Shown here in pieces: positions 18,037 to 26,860 of a stretch of 64,000 nt of DNA. The notes under the pieces are model-generated. The model saw nothing but the letters and a program-made list of their open reading frames with translations. It did not search any database and had not been told where the DNA came from. Source of the DNA: Methylococcus sp. Mc7 (lineage in GTDB: Bacteria > Pseudomonadota > Gammaproteobacteria > Methylococcales > Methylococcaceae); assembly GCF_019285515.1 (NCBI RefSeq), contig NZ_CP079095.1, positions 930,001 to 994,000 on the forward strand, given 5' to 3'. Each line of letters starts with the position of its first letter. The first letter of the stretch is position 1. A program made the position numbers and the translations under genes.

Positions 18037-18714
18037 CTAGCCGACGGTAATGATCAGGGGCTCCAGCCCCGCGACGGTGGCTTCGATCACATCGCCCTGG
18101 ACCACGGGACCGGCCAGGCCCGGCGTGCCGGTGTAGATGAGATCGCCGGGGAACAGCTCCATCCGGGTGGAAAGATAATGGACCGTCTCCGGCACCTTCC
18201 ACAGCATGTCGGCCACGTTGCCGCTCTGGCGGATCTCGCCGTTGACCTTGAGCTCGATCTTGCCGCTGGCGATGTTGCCGGCGTAGAACTCCGGCGTGAT
18301 CGCCGAGCACGGGGAGGAATGATCGAAGGCCTTGGCTTTCTCCCAGGGCAGGCCCTGTGCGATGGCGGCGTCGAGTGCGTCGCGCAAGGTCATGTCGAGG
18401 CCCACGGCATAGCCGAACACGTAGTCGTAATCGACCTTGTCCGCAGGAATGTTGCGGCCGCCTTTGTGCAGCGCCACCACCATTTCCACCTCGGGAAACA
18501 GTGCGCCGGTGCCGGGCGGATACGGTAGCACGGAATTGTTCTGCAGGATGGCGCCGGGCGGCTTCAGGAAGAAGCTCGGCTCGGCGGGTTTGACCGCTTC
18601 CTGGCCGGCTTCCGGATAATTGCGGGCGAGGCAAAAAATGCGGCGCACCGGAAACGGGTTGCTCGACATGGCGTCGAGGGTCACGATCGGGGCGGGTGGG
18701 AAGGCATAGTTCAT
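18037..18714 (-). CDS. fumarylacetoacetate hydrolase family protein
   Basis: A 225-aa single-domain FAH-family enzyme (YcgM-like size). These enzymes use a bound divalent metal to cleave or decarboxylate 2-oxo or acylpyruvate compounds. Visible family motifs include FCLARNYPEA near the start, the acidic metal-site block LFPEVEMVVAL (about 70-80), YVFGYAVGLDMTLRD, and GDLIYTGTPGL near the C-terminus. It lies inside the string of nif-linked genes. The substrate is unknown. A link to 2-oxoglutarate, oxaloacetate or homocitrate-related metabolites would fit the context but is inference. Confidence 0.85.
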   Translation of the reverse strand: MNYAFPPAPIVTLDAMSSNPFPVRRIFCLARNYPEAGQEAVKPAEPSFFLKPPGAILQNNSVLPYPPGTGALFPEVEMVVALHKGGRNIPADKVDYDYVFGYAVGLDMTLRDALDAAIAQGLPWEKAKAFDHSSPCSAITPEFYAGNIASGKIELKVNGEIRQSGNVADMLWKVPETVHYLSTRMELFPGDLIYTGTPGLAGPVVQGDVIEATVAGLEPLIITVG

Positions 18715-18735
18715 GGTCGATTCAGTCCTGTTCCA

Positions 18736-18987
18736 TCACACCAGCCGGTCCGGCCAGCGGTATCCGGCATCCACTTCGAATTCCAGGTAATAGATCCTGA
18801 AATGCTCTTCCATCTTTTCGGCTTCGGGAAGGCTGGTTTCCCGTTCCGGGTATTGCGCCAGCAACGCGCTGCGATGCGCGGTCCAGGCTTTCAACAGCGC
18901 CTGCCGGGCCGCCTCCGCCGTTGCACCGGCCCCCCGAAACATGAAGTGATGGGTGTTCATTTCCGCGACGACGAAGCGTTCGCCCAT
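18736..18987 (-). CDS. nif-linked protein of unknown function, 83 aa
   Basis: A small soluble protein starting MGERFVVAEMNTHHFMFRGAG, with an amphipathic helix rich in Ala (EAARQALLKAWTAHRSAL) and an aromatic C-terminus (FRIYYLEFEVDAGYRWP). Its start codon lies 1-2 bp beyond the AAA+ ATPase stop, which implies translational coupling. I recognise no family. The tight linkage makes it a candidate partner or adaptor of the ATPase. Confidence 0.7.
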   Translation of the reverse strand: MGERFVVAEMNTHHFMFRGAGATAEAARQALLKAWTAHRSALLAQYPERETSLPEAEKMEEHFRIYYLEFEVDAGYRWPDRLV

Positions 18988-18988
18988 C

Positions 18989-20692
18989 TCAGTCCCCGTC
19001 CGCCGTCCCCAGGTCCATGCCGCGGAAGATCGAGCAGCGCTTGAACACCTCCAGGCTGGGCGCGACCTGCTTGTGCGAGCAATACTTGGCCACCAGCTTG
19101 GCCAGTCCTTTGATGTCGCGCCCGGTGGCGGCGGGGAAGACGTCCGCCAGCTGGCCGATCAGCGCCTCGTCCACCGCCAGCGCGAACTGGTCTGTCATCA
19201 CCCGCCAGATCTTGCAGCGGTCGTCGCGGTCGGGCGGATAGAACTTGATCAGGGCGATGCAGCGGGAGACGATGGCCTCGTCGATGTCGTCCACCCGGTT
19301 GGTGGTCAGGAACAGCAGGCCGTTGAAGTATTCCAGCACCCGCAGGAACACGCCGACCACGGCGTTCATGGTGATGTCGTCGTCGCGGCGCTTGATGTAG
19401 ACGTCGGCCTCGTCGATCAGCATCACGGCGCCCCAGCGCTGGGCGCGGGTCAACACGTCCTTCAGCGCGCTTTCCATCGCCGCCACGCTGAGGCCGAGCT
19501 GGCCGGAATGCACCCGATACAGCGGGCGCCGGATGATCTCGGAATAGACCTCGGCGGTCAGGGTCTTGCCGACGCCCGGCGGACCGGCACAGAGCACGGT
19601 GGTACCGCCGGACTTGCCGGCGACGATGTCGTCCATCAGCACGTCCATCTCGGCGGTGAGGATGTCGATCAGGTCGGTCTGCTCCTCCGGCAGCACCAGC
19701 TTGCGCTTCAATTCCGGCTGGTAGTCGTAGGGGGCGACGTCGTCGACGTGGACCCACAGATAATGGTGCAGCTCCAGATGGAACATCAGGATGTAGGGAT
19801 GCACCGGGAGCTGGGTGAACAGCCCTTCCGGCATCGCCTCCTGCAGCTCCTGGACTTCGTCCTCGGCGTCGTAGCGGTTGCTCTTGGCGGCCTTCCGCAG
19901 GTACGGCCCCAGAATGTCGCCGGTGGCGTCCAGGGTCAGCGCACGCTGGGTGAGGATGCCTTCGTCGTTCACCAGCCGGGCGCTGCCGCCGCCGGAGGAC
20001 AGCACCACCACGTCCTTGCGCGACCAGTCGGTGTCGCGGTGGGTGGCGGCCGGGTCCTCGGCGTAGAAGCCGATGCCTCGCCCTGCGAACTGGGCGCCGT
20101 AACGGGCGCGCCAGTCGAAATAGCGGGCGACGGTCCGGTCGTAGGCCTCGATCAGCTCGGGCGTCTCCTTGAGGAATCCCTTGGCCGCGAAGATCTCGCC
20201 CACGGTCCGGCCGGCGACGTCGCTGGCGGTGATCCGCAGCGCGACGGTGGCGAGATTGCCCTTGGCGTTGGCCTTCAGCTCGATGATGATCTTGCCGATC
20301 TCGTCGTTCGATTCCGGAATGTAATCGAGCCGGGTGATGACGTAGGGCAAGGGCCGGTTGGTGACGTTGGCCGTGAACACCCAGCCGCGGACGGCATCGG
20401 TCGCGAGATAGCGGGCGATGGCGGGCACCGCCTGCTCCAGTTCGTTCGCCTCGAAACGCACGCCGTCGTCGTTGAGCGCCTTCTGCAGCACGGCGATCTG
20501 CACCGCCCGCTGCTTGAGGTCCGGACCGGCTTCCTCGTACAGGTTGCGCAGGAAGTTGACCTCGGCGTTCTCCAACTGGACGAAGGCGATCTCGGCCCTG
20601 TTCCCGAACCGCAGTTGCTCCTGCAACGCCGCCAGACGCGGGAACTCGGTGACCATGGCCTCGACATAAGGTTTTTCGATCTGAAGCTTCAC
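18989..20692 (-). CDS. AAA+ ATPase of unknown target in the nif gene string
   Basis: A 567-aa protein with a roughly 330-residue N-terminal region of no recognised family and a C-terminal AAA+ module. Walker A is GPPGVGKT (about 367-374), Walker B is VMLIDEAD (about 422), a sensor-1-like LFLTTNR lies near 462, and an arginine-finger-like VSRC follows. It could be a protein-remodelling chaperone. It is flanked by bolA, grxD and an fmdB-type gene upstream and the 83-aa gene downstream, all on the same strand. Family known: AAA+ ATPases remodel proteins. Inferred: the client is a nitrogenase or cofactor-assembly component. Confidence 0.82.
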   Translation of the reverse strand: MKLQIEKPYVEAMVTEFPRLAALQEQLRFGNRAEIAFVQLENAEVNFLRNLYEEAGPDLKQRAVQIAVLQKALNDDGVRFEANELEQAVPAIARYLATDAVRGWVFTANVTNRPLPYVITRLDYIPESNDEIGKIIIELKANAKGNLATVALRITASDVAGRTVGEIFAAKGFLKETPELIEAYDRTVARYFDWRARYGAQFAGRGIGFYAEDPAATHRDTDWSRKDVVVLSSGGGSARLVNDEGILTQRALTLDATGDILGPYLRKAAKSNRYDAEDEVQELQEAMPEGLFTQLPVHPYILMFHLELHHYLWVHVDDVAPYDYQPELKRKLVLPEEQTDLIDILTAEMDVLMDDIVAGKSGGTTVLCAGPPGVGKTLTAEVYSEIIRRPLYRVHSGQLGLSVAAMESALKDVLTRAQRWGAVMLIDEADVYIKRRDDDITMNAVVGVFLRVLEYFNGLLFLTTNRVDDIDEAIVSRCIALIKFYPPDRDDRCKIWRVMTDQFALAVDEALIGQLADVFPAATGRDIKGLAKLVAKYCSHKQVAPSLEVFKRCSIFRGMDLGTADGD

Positions 20693-20725
20693 GGCACTGC
20701 CCTCGCCCGTTCGGGGTTCAATGGG

Positions 20726-20959
20726 TCATTTCAAGCGCGGACGCTCGGATGGTTTGTAATTGCTGAAATGCCCTTCCTTGGCGGCCTGGGCGCGCGCCTT
20801 CTGGATCATCCCCGGCGTCTTCATGTGGGGCGCGATCTGCGCCAGCTGCTTCTCCATGTTGCCGCTGCCGCAATGCGGGCAGACCGGCGTGTCGCTGGCC
20901 TTGATGAGCAATTCGGAAGTCTGGCCACAGTCGCGGCAGTGGAAATCGTATAACGGCAT
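20726..20959 (-). CDS. FmdB-type zinc ribbon protein
   Basis: A 77-aa protein starting MPLYDFHCRDCGQ, with two CxxC pairs (C8, C11 and C27, C30) forming a zinc ribbon as in FmdB-family putative regulators. The C-terminal half is basic and helical (IQKARAQAAKEGHF). It lies between bolA and the AAA+ ATPase with gaps of 21 and 33 bp. The family role is not settled; regulatory or metal-handling functions have been proposed. Its cotranscription suggests that it serves the same pathway as the ATPase. Confidence 0.82.
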   Translation of the reverse strand: MPLYDFHCRDCGQTSELLIKASDTPVCPHCGSGNMEKQLAQIAPHMKTPGMIQKARAQAAKEGHFSNYKPSERPRLK

Positions 20960-20980
20960 GGCTCTGGCTCCTGGTTGGGC

Positions 20981-21229
20981 TCAAGCGGAATCGGCTTGGC
21001 GGCTCCATTCCGCCGGCGTATAGACTTTCATGCTGATGGCGTGCAAGGCGCCCGTCGACAGCGGCTCGCTGACGGTGGCCAGGACCCGCTGCTGGCGCTT
21101 CACGGGGCTGAGGCCCTCGAACGCCTCGCCGATGACCACCACGGAAAAATTGCAGCCCTCGCCTTCCACCCGGACTTCGCAGCCGGGGATACCCGATTCG
21201 ATGAGGGCGCGGACTTCGGCGATTTCCAT
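20981..21229 (-). CDS. BolA/IbaG family protein
   Basis: An 82-aa protein from the ATG at 21229 with the BolA fold signature (VRVEGEGCNFSVVVIGEAFEGLSPVKRQQ, shortened here, and ALHAISMKVYTPAEW). BolA proteins pair with monothiol CGFS glutaredoxins to hold [2Fe-2S] clusters. The gene starts 5 bp after the stop of grxD, matching that partnership. The complex probably traffics or senses Fe-S clusters for the nif/isc products encoded upstream. The conserved C-terminal His in the ALHAISMKV block is a usual cluster ligand. Confidence 0.9.
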   Translation of the reverse strand: MEIAEVRALIESGIPGCEVRVEGEGCNFSVVVIGEAFEGLSPVKRQQRVLATVSEPLSTGALHAISMKVYTPAEWSRQADSA

Positions 21230-21234
21230 GGGCT

Positions 21235-21567
21235 TTAACCTTCCGCCTGGCCGGCCACGGCGGCATCGAGCATGGTCTTCAGCTCGCCGCTCGCCGAGAG
21301 TTCGCTGACGATGTCGCTGCCGCCGACCAGCTCGCCGCCGACGAAGAGCTGAGGGAAAGTCGGCCATTGCGAAACGCTCGGCAGCTTCTCGCGGATCGAG
21401 GGGGCCGCCAGGATGTTCACGTAGGCGAACGGCACGCCGGCCGCCTGCAGGCAGGACACGGCCTTGGCCGAAAAGCCGCACTGCGGCATCTCCGGCACGC
21501 CCTTCATGTAAAGAATGACCGGATGCTTGGCGATCTGGTCGCGGATGGTGTCTTCGATGGTGCTCAT
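21235..21567 (-). CDS. grxD: monothiol glutaredoxin GrxD
   Basis: A 110-aa Grx4-type glutaredoxin from the ATG at 21567. It has the CGFS active site (C30) preceded by LYMKGVPEMPQ, and the WPTFPQLFVGGELVGGSDIV block that binds glutathione. CGFS glutaredoxins carry a bridging [2Fe-2S] cluster and deliver it to apo-proteins or to BolA. Together with bolA immediately downstream it forms a cluster-trafficking pair. The earlier in-frame ATG at 21627 lies in non-conserved sequence and is not used here. The 299-bp gap upstream (21568-21866) contains only palindromes. Confidence 0.93.
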   Translation of the reverse strand: MSTIEDTIRDQIAKHPVILYMKGVPEMPQCGFSAKAVSCLQAAGVPFAYVNILAAPSIREKLPSVSQWPTFPQLFVGGELVGGSDIVSELSASGELKTMLDAAVAGQAEG

Positions 21568-21779
21568 GGCGGTGCCTCTCGAATTGGAAGAAACTGCGCC
21601 CTCGCCTCCCCGCTCCTTCAGGGACAATGCCGTTCAGTTAAGCCGTCTTTCCGGCAGGGATTGCCGGACCAATCCGCCGGGAGCGGATTGGCGCGGACCC
21701 GCAGGGTGTCGGGCAGGACAGTCCGGCATGAATCCAGGGCACACGGATGGGTCAGCCGTGACCGTCCTTGGTTCCTGGA

Positions 21780-21800
21780 CCCCGGCATTCCCTGCCGGGG
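21780..21800. repeat. intergenic palindrome between grxD and a ferredoxin gene
   Basis: CCCCGGCA and TGCCGGGG form a perfect 8-bp stem with a 5-nt loop (TTCCC). It lies in a 299-bp non-coding gap that also contains other imperfect palindromes (about 21645-21700). It probably ends or attenuates transcription of the upstream genes, or is a dispersed repeat. Confidence 0.5.
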
Positions 21801-21866
21801 TGACGAGACAATCCTTAATTCAACGATATTGCCCCAAGGGCGAAGGGCGAGAGCGAAACGCACGAT

Positions 21867-22175
21867 TTACAAGCCGGAAGCGAAGCCCAGCAGCTCGACG
21901 GTGATGTCCTCGTCGCCGGTGACTTTCGCCTGGCACGCCAGGCGCGACTTGGAGCCGACGCCGACGATCGTGTCCAGCTTGGCGTTCTCTTCGGCGCCGA
22001 TCCTGGACACGCTCTTGCGGCCGGCCTGGAGGAAGATGTGGCAGGAGCCGCACTGGGCGTTGCCGCCGCACTTGTGCATGATGGCCTCGCCGGCTTCCAT
22101 GATGAGTTCGAGCAGGGATGCGCCCTCCCGGGTCTCGATGGTTTTTCCGGAAGGCTGGATGGTCAGGATAGACAT
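21867..22175 (-). CDS. [2Fe-2S] plant-type ferredoxin
   Basis: A 102-aa ferredoxin with ligand cysteines C36, C42, C45 and C81 (KCGGNAQCGSCH, then LACQ), the adrenodoxin/plant-type arrangement. It begins MSILTIQPSGKTIE and is fully soluble. It is one of several ferredoxins in the nif region and follows the TPR-like gene by 54 bp. A role as an electron donor in cofactor assembly or to nitrogenase is likely from context. The specific partner cannot be told from sequence. Confidence 0.9.
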   Translation of the reverse strand: MSILTIQPSGKTIETREGASLLELIMEAGEAIMHKCGGNAQCGSCHIFLQAGRKSVSRIGAEENAKLDTIVGVGSKSRLACQAKVTGDEDITVELLGFASGL

Positions 22176-22229
22176 GTAACGTCCTCTTATAGTGTGTGTC
22201 TTGGGTGGTGTAAAAAATCCAAAGGTCGA

Positions 22230-22718
22230 TCAGGCGGCGCTCCCTTCCGCAAAGGCCCGGATCACGGAAGCGCCGACGCTGTCGCTCCGGTCCAGCTCGC
22301 CCAGCTTGGCCAACAGGCGCTCGCAGTCCTCCCTGTCGCCCCTGCGCAGCCGGATGAAGGCCAGCGCCTTGAGCGAGAACAGGTAGAAATGCTGGGGCGC
22401 GTCGTAGCGCTGCCAATCGACGGTGGCGGGCGTCAATGCCTCGACGTCGTTCGGAAAGCCGCCCTGCCGCGCCGCCGCTTCCAGCGCCATGCGCACGACC
22501 CGCTCGGCGTCGGCCAGGCGTCCCTTGTAGAAATAGAACTTGTACATCGAGAAATAGACCGACAAGGCCTCGGGCGCCTCGGCCTGCGCCTGCCGCAAGT
22601 AGGCTTCGGCCCGTTCGGTGTCGGCGTATGCGCTCATCGCCTGCTCCAGAAGGCCTCCCACCCGGGCGGGCACCTCGCCGGCATAGAACGAACGCATGGG
22701 ATCGGCGCCTCTATCCAT
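22230..22718 (-). CDS. TPR-like nif-linked protein
   Basis: A 162-aa all-helical protein with tetratricopeptide-like spacing: AEAYLRQAQAEAPEALSVYFSMYKFYFYKG followed by ADAERVVRMALEAAARQGG is the clearest pair, and a third helix pair (YLFSLKALAFIRLRRGDREDCERLL) follows. No signal peptide. A start at 22697 (MRSFYAGE) is an alternative. It lies between two ferredoxin genes on the same strand, 12 bp from the upstream one. TPR proteins act as interaction scaffolds; the partner here is unknown but may be one of the adjacent redox proteins. Confidence 0.75.
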   Translation of the reverse strand: MDRGADPMRSFYAGEVPARVGGLLEQAMSAYADTERAEAYLRQAQAEAPEALSVYFSMYKFYFYKGRLADAERVVRMALEAAARQGGFPNDVEALTPATVDWQRYDAPQHFYLFSLKALAFIRLRRGDREDCERLLAKLGELDRSDSVGASVIRAFAEGSAA

Positions 22719-22730
22719 CGTCGCGCCCCG

Positions 22731-23057
22731 TCAGCTCCAGAGCGCGGCCGGAGCGAGCAGCCTTTCGACCGGCAGGTCGTTCTTCAGATGCTCGTCGATG
22801 ATCTCGGCCACGTCGGCCGGGCTCACCTTGGAATACATCACGCCCTCCGGATAGACCAGGACGGTCGGCCCGAGATCGCAGGTGCCCAGGCAGCCGGTAC
22901 TGGTCAGCGCGAACTGGCCGTAGAGCTGGCCGGCCTCGAACTGCTGCATGAAGGTCTGGAACACCGCGGTGGAGCCGAGCTGGCCGCAGGAACCGCGCGG
23001 ATGGCCGGGCGGACGGGTCTGGGCGCAGACGAAGACGTGTTTACTGGGCTTTGGCAT
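22731..23057 (-). CDS. thioredoxin-like [2Fe-2S] ferredoxin
   Basis: A 108-aa protein of the thioredoxin-like ferredoxin family (related to the NuoE C-terminal fold and Azotobacter/Aquifex-type Fd). Ligand candidates are C11 and C24 (HVFVCAQTRPPGHPRGSCG) and C56 and C60 (TGCLGTCDLGP). The block LGPTVLVYPEGVMYSKVSP is typical of the family. It sits between nifW and the TPR-like gene. Such ferredoxins are often found in nif clusters; electron transfer to cofactor assembly is inferred. Confidence 0.85.
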   Translation of the reverse strand: MPKPSKHVFVCAQTRPPGHPRGSCGQLGSTAVFQTFMQQFEAGQLYGQFALTSTGCLGTCDLGPTVLVYPEGVMYSKVSPADVAEIIDEHLKNDLPVERLLAPAALWS

Positions 23058-23090
23058 GAAAAGTCATCTCCTTTGTTGAACAGTCGTTGG

Positions 23091-23109
23091 CTCCCTCTCC
23101 AAGAGGGAG
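23091..23109. repeat. short palindrome between nifW and a ferredoxin gene
   Basis: CTCCCTCT and AGAGGGAG form an 8-bp stem with a 3-nt loop 10 bp after the nifW stop. It is a fragment of the same sequence family as the repeat at 17701-17776. Confidence 0.5.
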
Positions 23110-23119
23110 GGGAGGAATC

Positions 23120-23458
23120 TCAGGCCCGCTGGCCGCGGGTGGACAGGCTCGCCTTCATGCTGTCCAGCGATATGCTCTTGCCCTCCTGATCCTGGAACAC
23201 CTTGAACACCTTTTCCTGGGCCGCCGTGGACTTCACGAAGTCGTCGTGGGCCTGTTTCAGCAGCGACTTGCAGGTCGCCATGGCGGTGGCCTCGTCCATG
23301 TCGTCCGGAATCGGGCTGCGGTTCAGATACTGGTTGAAGCGCTTCAGGATGTGCAGCCGGTTGACGTGCACCACCGAGGGTTCGTACTCGACGCCGAAGA
23401 AGTCGAGGAATTCCTCGGCCGCGGAAAAACTTTGTATGCGCTGCAACACCGGATTCAT
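23120..23458 (-). CDS. nifW: nitrogenase-stabilizing protein NifW
   Basis: A 112-aa protein matching NifW: an [14 protein letters not shown] block near the start, then [16 protein letters not shown] and [27 protein letters not shown]-type helices. NifW binds the MoFe protein and is thought to protect it from oxygen or assist maturation. It lies 38 bp downstream of nifV on the same strand, a common nif order. The length is normal. The short downstream palindrome may mark an mRNA processing point. Confidence 0.92.
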   Translation of the reverse strand: MNPVLQRIQSFSAAEEFLDFFGVEYEPSVVHVNRLHILKRFNQYLNRSPIPDDMDEATAMATCKSLLKQAHDDFVKSTAAQEKVFKVFQDQEGKSISLDSMKASLSTRGQRA

Positions 23459-23496
23459 GATGAGACCCCTTCGGAAAATTAGTTTTGGAATTGTCC

Positions 23497-24651
23497 TCAG
23501 CCGAACAGGCCCGGACGCGGCTGGGACGACACCGAGGTTTCGGCGTAGAACAGCTTCAGCTCGGTCTCGCTGGGCGGCCGCTTGGTCTGGCTGGCATGGA
23601 TGCGGATGCGCTTGAGCACCCGGCCGGCGTCCACCTCGCTGAGGTCGATCCCGAGCTGGCGGAAGCTCCGCTTCACCGCGTGGGTGCCGGAATGCTTGCC
23701 CAGCACCAGGCGGTGCTCGCGACCGAGGTCCTTCGGGTCCACACCCTGGTAGTTGAGGACGTTCTTGAGCAGGCCGTCGACATGGATGCCGGCTTCATGG
23801 GTGAACACCGCCTCGCCGACGATGCTCTTGTTCGCGGCCACCGGCCGGCCGGAAGCCGCCGCCACCAGCCCGGAAATCTCCGGGAAATGATCGACGGCGA
23901 TGCCGGTGTCGATGCCGTAAAGCTGGTGCAGGGCCATCACGGTTTCCTCGATGGCCGCATTCCCGGCCCGCTCGCCCAGGCCGTTGACCGTGGTGTTCAC
24001 ATGGCTCGCCCCGGCCTGCACCGCCATCAGGGTGTTGGCCGTGGCCAGCCCGAAGTCGTTGTGAGCGTGCATCTCGATTTCCAGATCGGTGCCTCCGGCC
24101 AGCCGGCGGATCCGCTCGAAGGTGGACATCGGCTCCAGCAGCCCCAGGGTATCGGCGAAGCGGATGCGCCGGGCGCCGGCTTGCTGCGCCGCCTGGGCGA
24201 CCCGCAGCATGAAGTCGGGATCGGCGCGCGATGCATCCTCGCAGCCGACACAGACTTCCATGCCGGTGTCCAACCCCAGCTTCACGAAACGCTCGATACT
24301 GGCCAGCACCCATTCGCGGGTCCGGTTCACCTTGTGGCGGAGATGGATGTCCGACACCGGGATCGACAGGTTCACCCGATCGGCCCCGCAGCCGGCGGCC
24401 GCCGCCAGATCGCGTTCGCACATCCGGCCCCAGACCATCAGCCGGGTCGGCAGCCCCAGGCCCGCGATCGCCCGGATCACCTCCTGCTCCTCGGCGCCCA
24501 TGACCGGTATGCCCACTTCCATTTCCGGCACGCCGGCCCGAGCCAGGGCATGGGCGATGGAAAGCTTTTCCTCGGCGGTGAAAGCGACCCCGGCGGTCTG
24601 CTCGCCGTCCCTGAGGGTGGTGTCGTTGATGGTGACCGTGTGCATAACCAT
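23497..24651 (-). CDS. nifV: homocitrate synthase NifV
   Basis: Condenses acetyl-CoA and 2-oxoglutarate to homocitrate, the organic ligand of FeMo-cofactor. The protein of 384 aa has the DTTLRDGEQ active-site motif at the start, HAHNDFG metal-binding residues mid-chain, and GKHSGTHAV toward the end, as in the DRE-TIM metallolyase family. The start chosen at 24651 has GAGG six bases upstream; ATG at 24645 is the next option. It follows fdx by 8 bp. NifV in place of a leucine-pathway enzyme is supported by the nif context and by the [18 protein letters not shown] block. Confidence 0.93.
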   Translation of the reverse strand: MVMHTVTINDTTLRDGEQTAGVAFTAEEKLSIAHALARAGVPEMEVGIPVMGAEEQEVIRAIAGLGLPTRLMVWGRMCERDLAAAAGCGADRVNLSIPVSDIHLRHKVNRTREWVLASIERFVKLGLDTGMEVCVGCEDASRADPDFMLRVAQAAQQAGARRIRFADTLGLLEPMSTFERIRRLAGGTDLEIEMHAHNDFGLATANTLMAVQAGASHVNTTVNGLGERAGNAAIEETVMALHQLYGIDTGIAVDHFPEISGLVAAASGRPVAANKSIVGEAVFTHEAGIHVDGLLKNVLNYQGVDPKDLGREHRLVLGKHSGTHAVKRSFRQLGIDLSEVDAGRVLKRIRIHASQTKRPPSETELKLFYAETSVSSQPRPGLFG

Positions 24652-24659
24652 GGCTGACC

Positions 24660-24998
24660 TCACTTGAGTTCTTTTGCCAGATTACGGCTGTAGCGTGGCA
24701 GTTCGATGACCAGGTCGGCCTTGCTCACCACCGCCTGGCAGGCCAGGCGGGAATGCGGCTCGAGACCCCAGGCCCGGTCCAGCATGTCGTCCTCGGCGTC
24801 ATCCGACGGATTCAGCGATTCGTAACCTTCCCGCACGATGACGTGGCAGGTGGAGCAGGCACAGGCCATTTCGCAGGCATGCTCGATCTCGATCCCGCCG
24901 TGGAGCAGCGCATCGCAGATGCTCTGGCCGTAGCTCGCCTTGATGACGGCACCTTCCGGGCACAGCTCGGCATGGGGCAACACCTTGATCTGCGGCAT
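24660..24998 (-). CDS. fdx: ISC-type [2Fe-2S] ferredoxin Fdx
   Basis: A 112-aa adrenodoxin-like ferredoxin that supplies electrons during IscS/IscU cluster assembly. The ligand motif is CEMACACSTCH followed by LACQ later in the chain, and the IVREGYESLNPSDDAEDDMLD region is characteristic of ISC ferredoxins. It lies 2 bp after hscA, the standard isc order. Here it is followed by nifV instead of iscX, showing that the isc genes have been joined to nif genes. Confidence 0.93.
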   Translation of the reverse strand: MPQIKVLPHAELCPEGAVIKASYGQSICDALLHGGIEIEHACEMACACSTCHVIVREGYESLNPSDDAEDDMLDRAWGLEPHSRLACQAVVSKADLVIELPRYSRNLAKELK

Positions 24999-25000
24999 GC

Positions 25001-26860
25001 TCAGACTCCCAGGCTGTCCAGCTTCTGGCCGGTCAATGCGGCCTTGATACTGTAGTCCATCCGCCGCCCGGCGAACTCGGTGCTGGCCTCGTTCAGCGCA
25101 TCGGCGGCGTTCTTGATCGCCTGCCAGTCCGTCCCCTCCATCGCAACCTTCAGCACCTGTAGACCGCCGACCAGGACTTCGAGCTCCGATTCGCTGAGCA
25201 GGCCGCCGTCCTCGGCCAATGCCGCCTCGGTGGCTTCGATCAGGCGGGAGGCTTCGACCTTTTGCTCCTGCAGCCGCCGCGCTTCCAGGTCGTCGCGAGC
25301 GTGCAGATAGGAATCCTCGATCATCCGCGCCACTTCGGCGTCGCTAAGCCCGTAGGACGGCTTGACCTCGATCCTGGCCTCGACCCCGCTGGTCTGCTCG
25401 GCTGCGGTCACGTTGAGGAGGCCGTCGGCATCGACCTGGTAGGTCACCCGGATGCGCGCCGCGCCGGCCGCCATCGGCGGGATGCCGCGCAGCTCGAAGC
25501 GCGCCAGCGAGCGGCATTCGCTCACCAATTCGCGCTCGCCCTGCACCACGTGGATGCTCATGGCGGTCTGGCCGTCTTTCCAGGTGGTGAATTCCTGGGC
25601 CCGCGCCACCGGAATCGTGGTGTTGCGCGGAACGATCTTTTCGCAGAGGCCGCCTAAGGTTTCGATGCCCAGCGACAACGGAATCACGTCGAGCAGCAGC
25701 CAGTCGCCGCCGGCGCGGTTGCCGGCCAGCATGTTGGCCTGCATGGCGGCGCCCAGCGCCACCACCTTGTCCGGATCGAGGTCGGTGAGCGGCGTTTGCC
25801 GGAAGAATTCGGCCACCGCCTCCCGGATGCAGGGCATGCGGGTCGCGCCGCCGACCAGGACCACGCCCTTGATCTCGTCGATGGCGAGCCCCGCGTCGCG
25901 CAGGGCCTTGCGTACCGGGGCGAGCGTTTTCTTCACCAAGCCGGCGGTCAGCTCCGCAAAGGTATCGCGGCTCAGAGTCAGCGCAATCCGGGAACCGTCC
26001 GACAGCTCCGTGTCGACGGCCGCCTCGGTCTGTTCTGAAAGCCGCTCCTTGGCGAGGCGGGAGGCGGCCATGAGGAGACGCGCGTCGCTGCTGGAGAGGC
26101 CGCTCAGCCCGCTCTGCGCGAGCAGCCAGTCGTAGACCGCCCGGTCGAAATCATCGCCCCCCAGGGCCGGATCGCCGTTGGTGGCCAGCACCTCGAACAC
26201 GCCGCGGGTGAGCTTCAGCACCGAGATGTCGAAGGTGCCTCCCCCTAAGTCGTAGACGGCGTACACGCCTTCCGCCGCATTATCGAGCCCGTAGGCCACG
26301 GCCGCCGCGGTCGGCTCGTTCAGCAGCCGGAAGACCTCCAGCCCGGCGAGCTTCGCTGCGTCCTTGGTCGCCTGGCGCTGGGCCTCGTCGAAATAGGCCG
26401 GCACCGTGATGACCGCACCCGCCAGCTCACCGCCCAGTTCAGCGACCGCCCGGTCCCGGAGAACCTTGAGAATCTCTGCCGATACCTGGACCGGGCTGAT
26501 GCGGCCGGCGCGGGTGTCGAACTGCACCATGCCCTCGCCTTCGACGAAATGGTAGGGCGCGCCGTGGTGCTCGGCGATGTCGTTCAGGCCCCGCCCCATG
26601 TAGCGCTTGACCGAAACGAAGGTGTTCTCGGGGTCTTCGCTCTGCCGGGCCTTGGCCTCGTAGCCGACCTCGACCGCACCGCCGTCGAGGTAACGTACCA
26701 CCGAAGGCAGCAGGGTCCGGCCCTGGGCGTCGCCGAACACCACCGTCCGCTCGTCCCGGACGGTGGCCACCAGCGAATTGGTCGTGCCCAGGTCTATGCC
26801 TACCGCGAGCCGCTGTTGCGGCTTGACGCTGGCGCCGGGTTCGGAAATCTGTAGCAGCAT
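25001..26860 (-). CDS. hscA: Fe-S assembly Hsp70 chaperone HscA
   Basis: A 619-aa DnaK-like ATPase that binds IscU and promotes cluster transfer. Nucleotide-binding motifs are visible: GIDLGTTNS (about 21-29), the DLGGGTFD block, and GGATRMP near residue 340. The substrate-binding half is shorter than in DnaK, as usual for HscA. Its target, the LPPVK motif, is intact in the IscU encoded upstream. The start codon overlaps the hscB stop (TGATG). Confidence 0.95.
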   Translation of the reverse strand: MLLQISEPGASVKPQQRLAVGIDLGTTNSLVATVRDERTVVFGDAQGRTLLPSVVRYLDGGAVEVGYEAKARQSEDPENTFVSVKRYMGRGLNDIAEHHGAPYHFVEGEGMVQFDTRAGRISPVQVSAEILKVLRDRAVAELGGELAGAVITVPAYFDEAQRQATKDAAKLAGLEVFRLLNEPTAAAVAYGLDNAAEGVYAVYDLGGGTFDISVLKLTRGVFEVLATNGDPALGGDDFDRAVYDWLLAQSGLSGLSSSDARLLMAASRLAKERLSEQTEAAVDTELSDGSRIALTLSRDTFAELTAGLVKKTLAPVRKALRDAGLAIDEIKGVVLVGGATRMPCIREAVAEFFRQTPLTDLDPDKVVALGAAMQANMLAGNRAGGDWLLLDVIPLSLGIETLGGLCEKIVPRNTTIPVARAQEFTTWKDGQTAMSIHVVQGERELVSECRSLARFELRGIPPMAAGAARIRVTYQVDADGLLNVTAAEQTSGVEARIEVKPSYGLSDAEVARMIEDSYLHARDDLEARRLQEQKVEASRLIEATEAALAEDGGLLSESELEVLVGGLQVLKVAMEGTDWQAIKNAADALNEASTEFAGRRMDYSIKAALTGQKLDSLGV

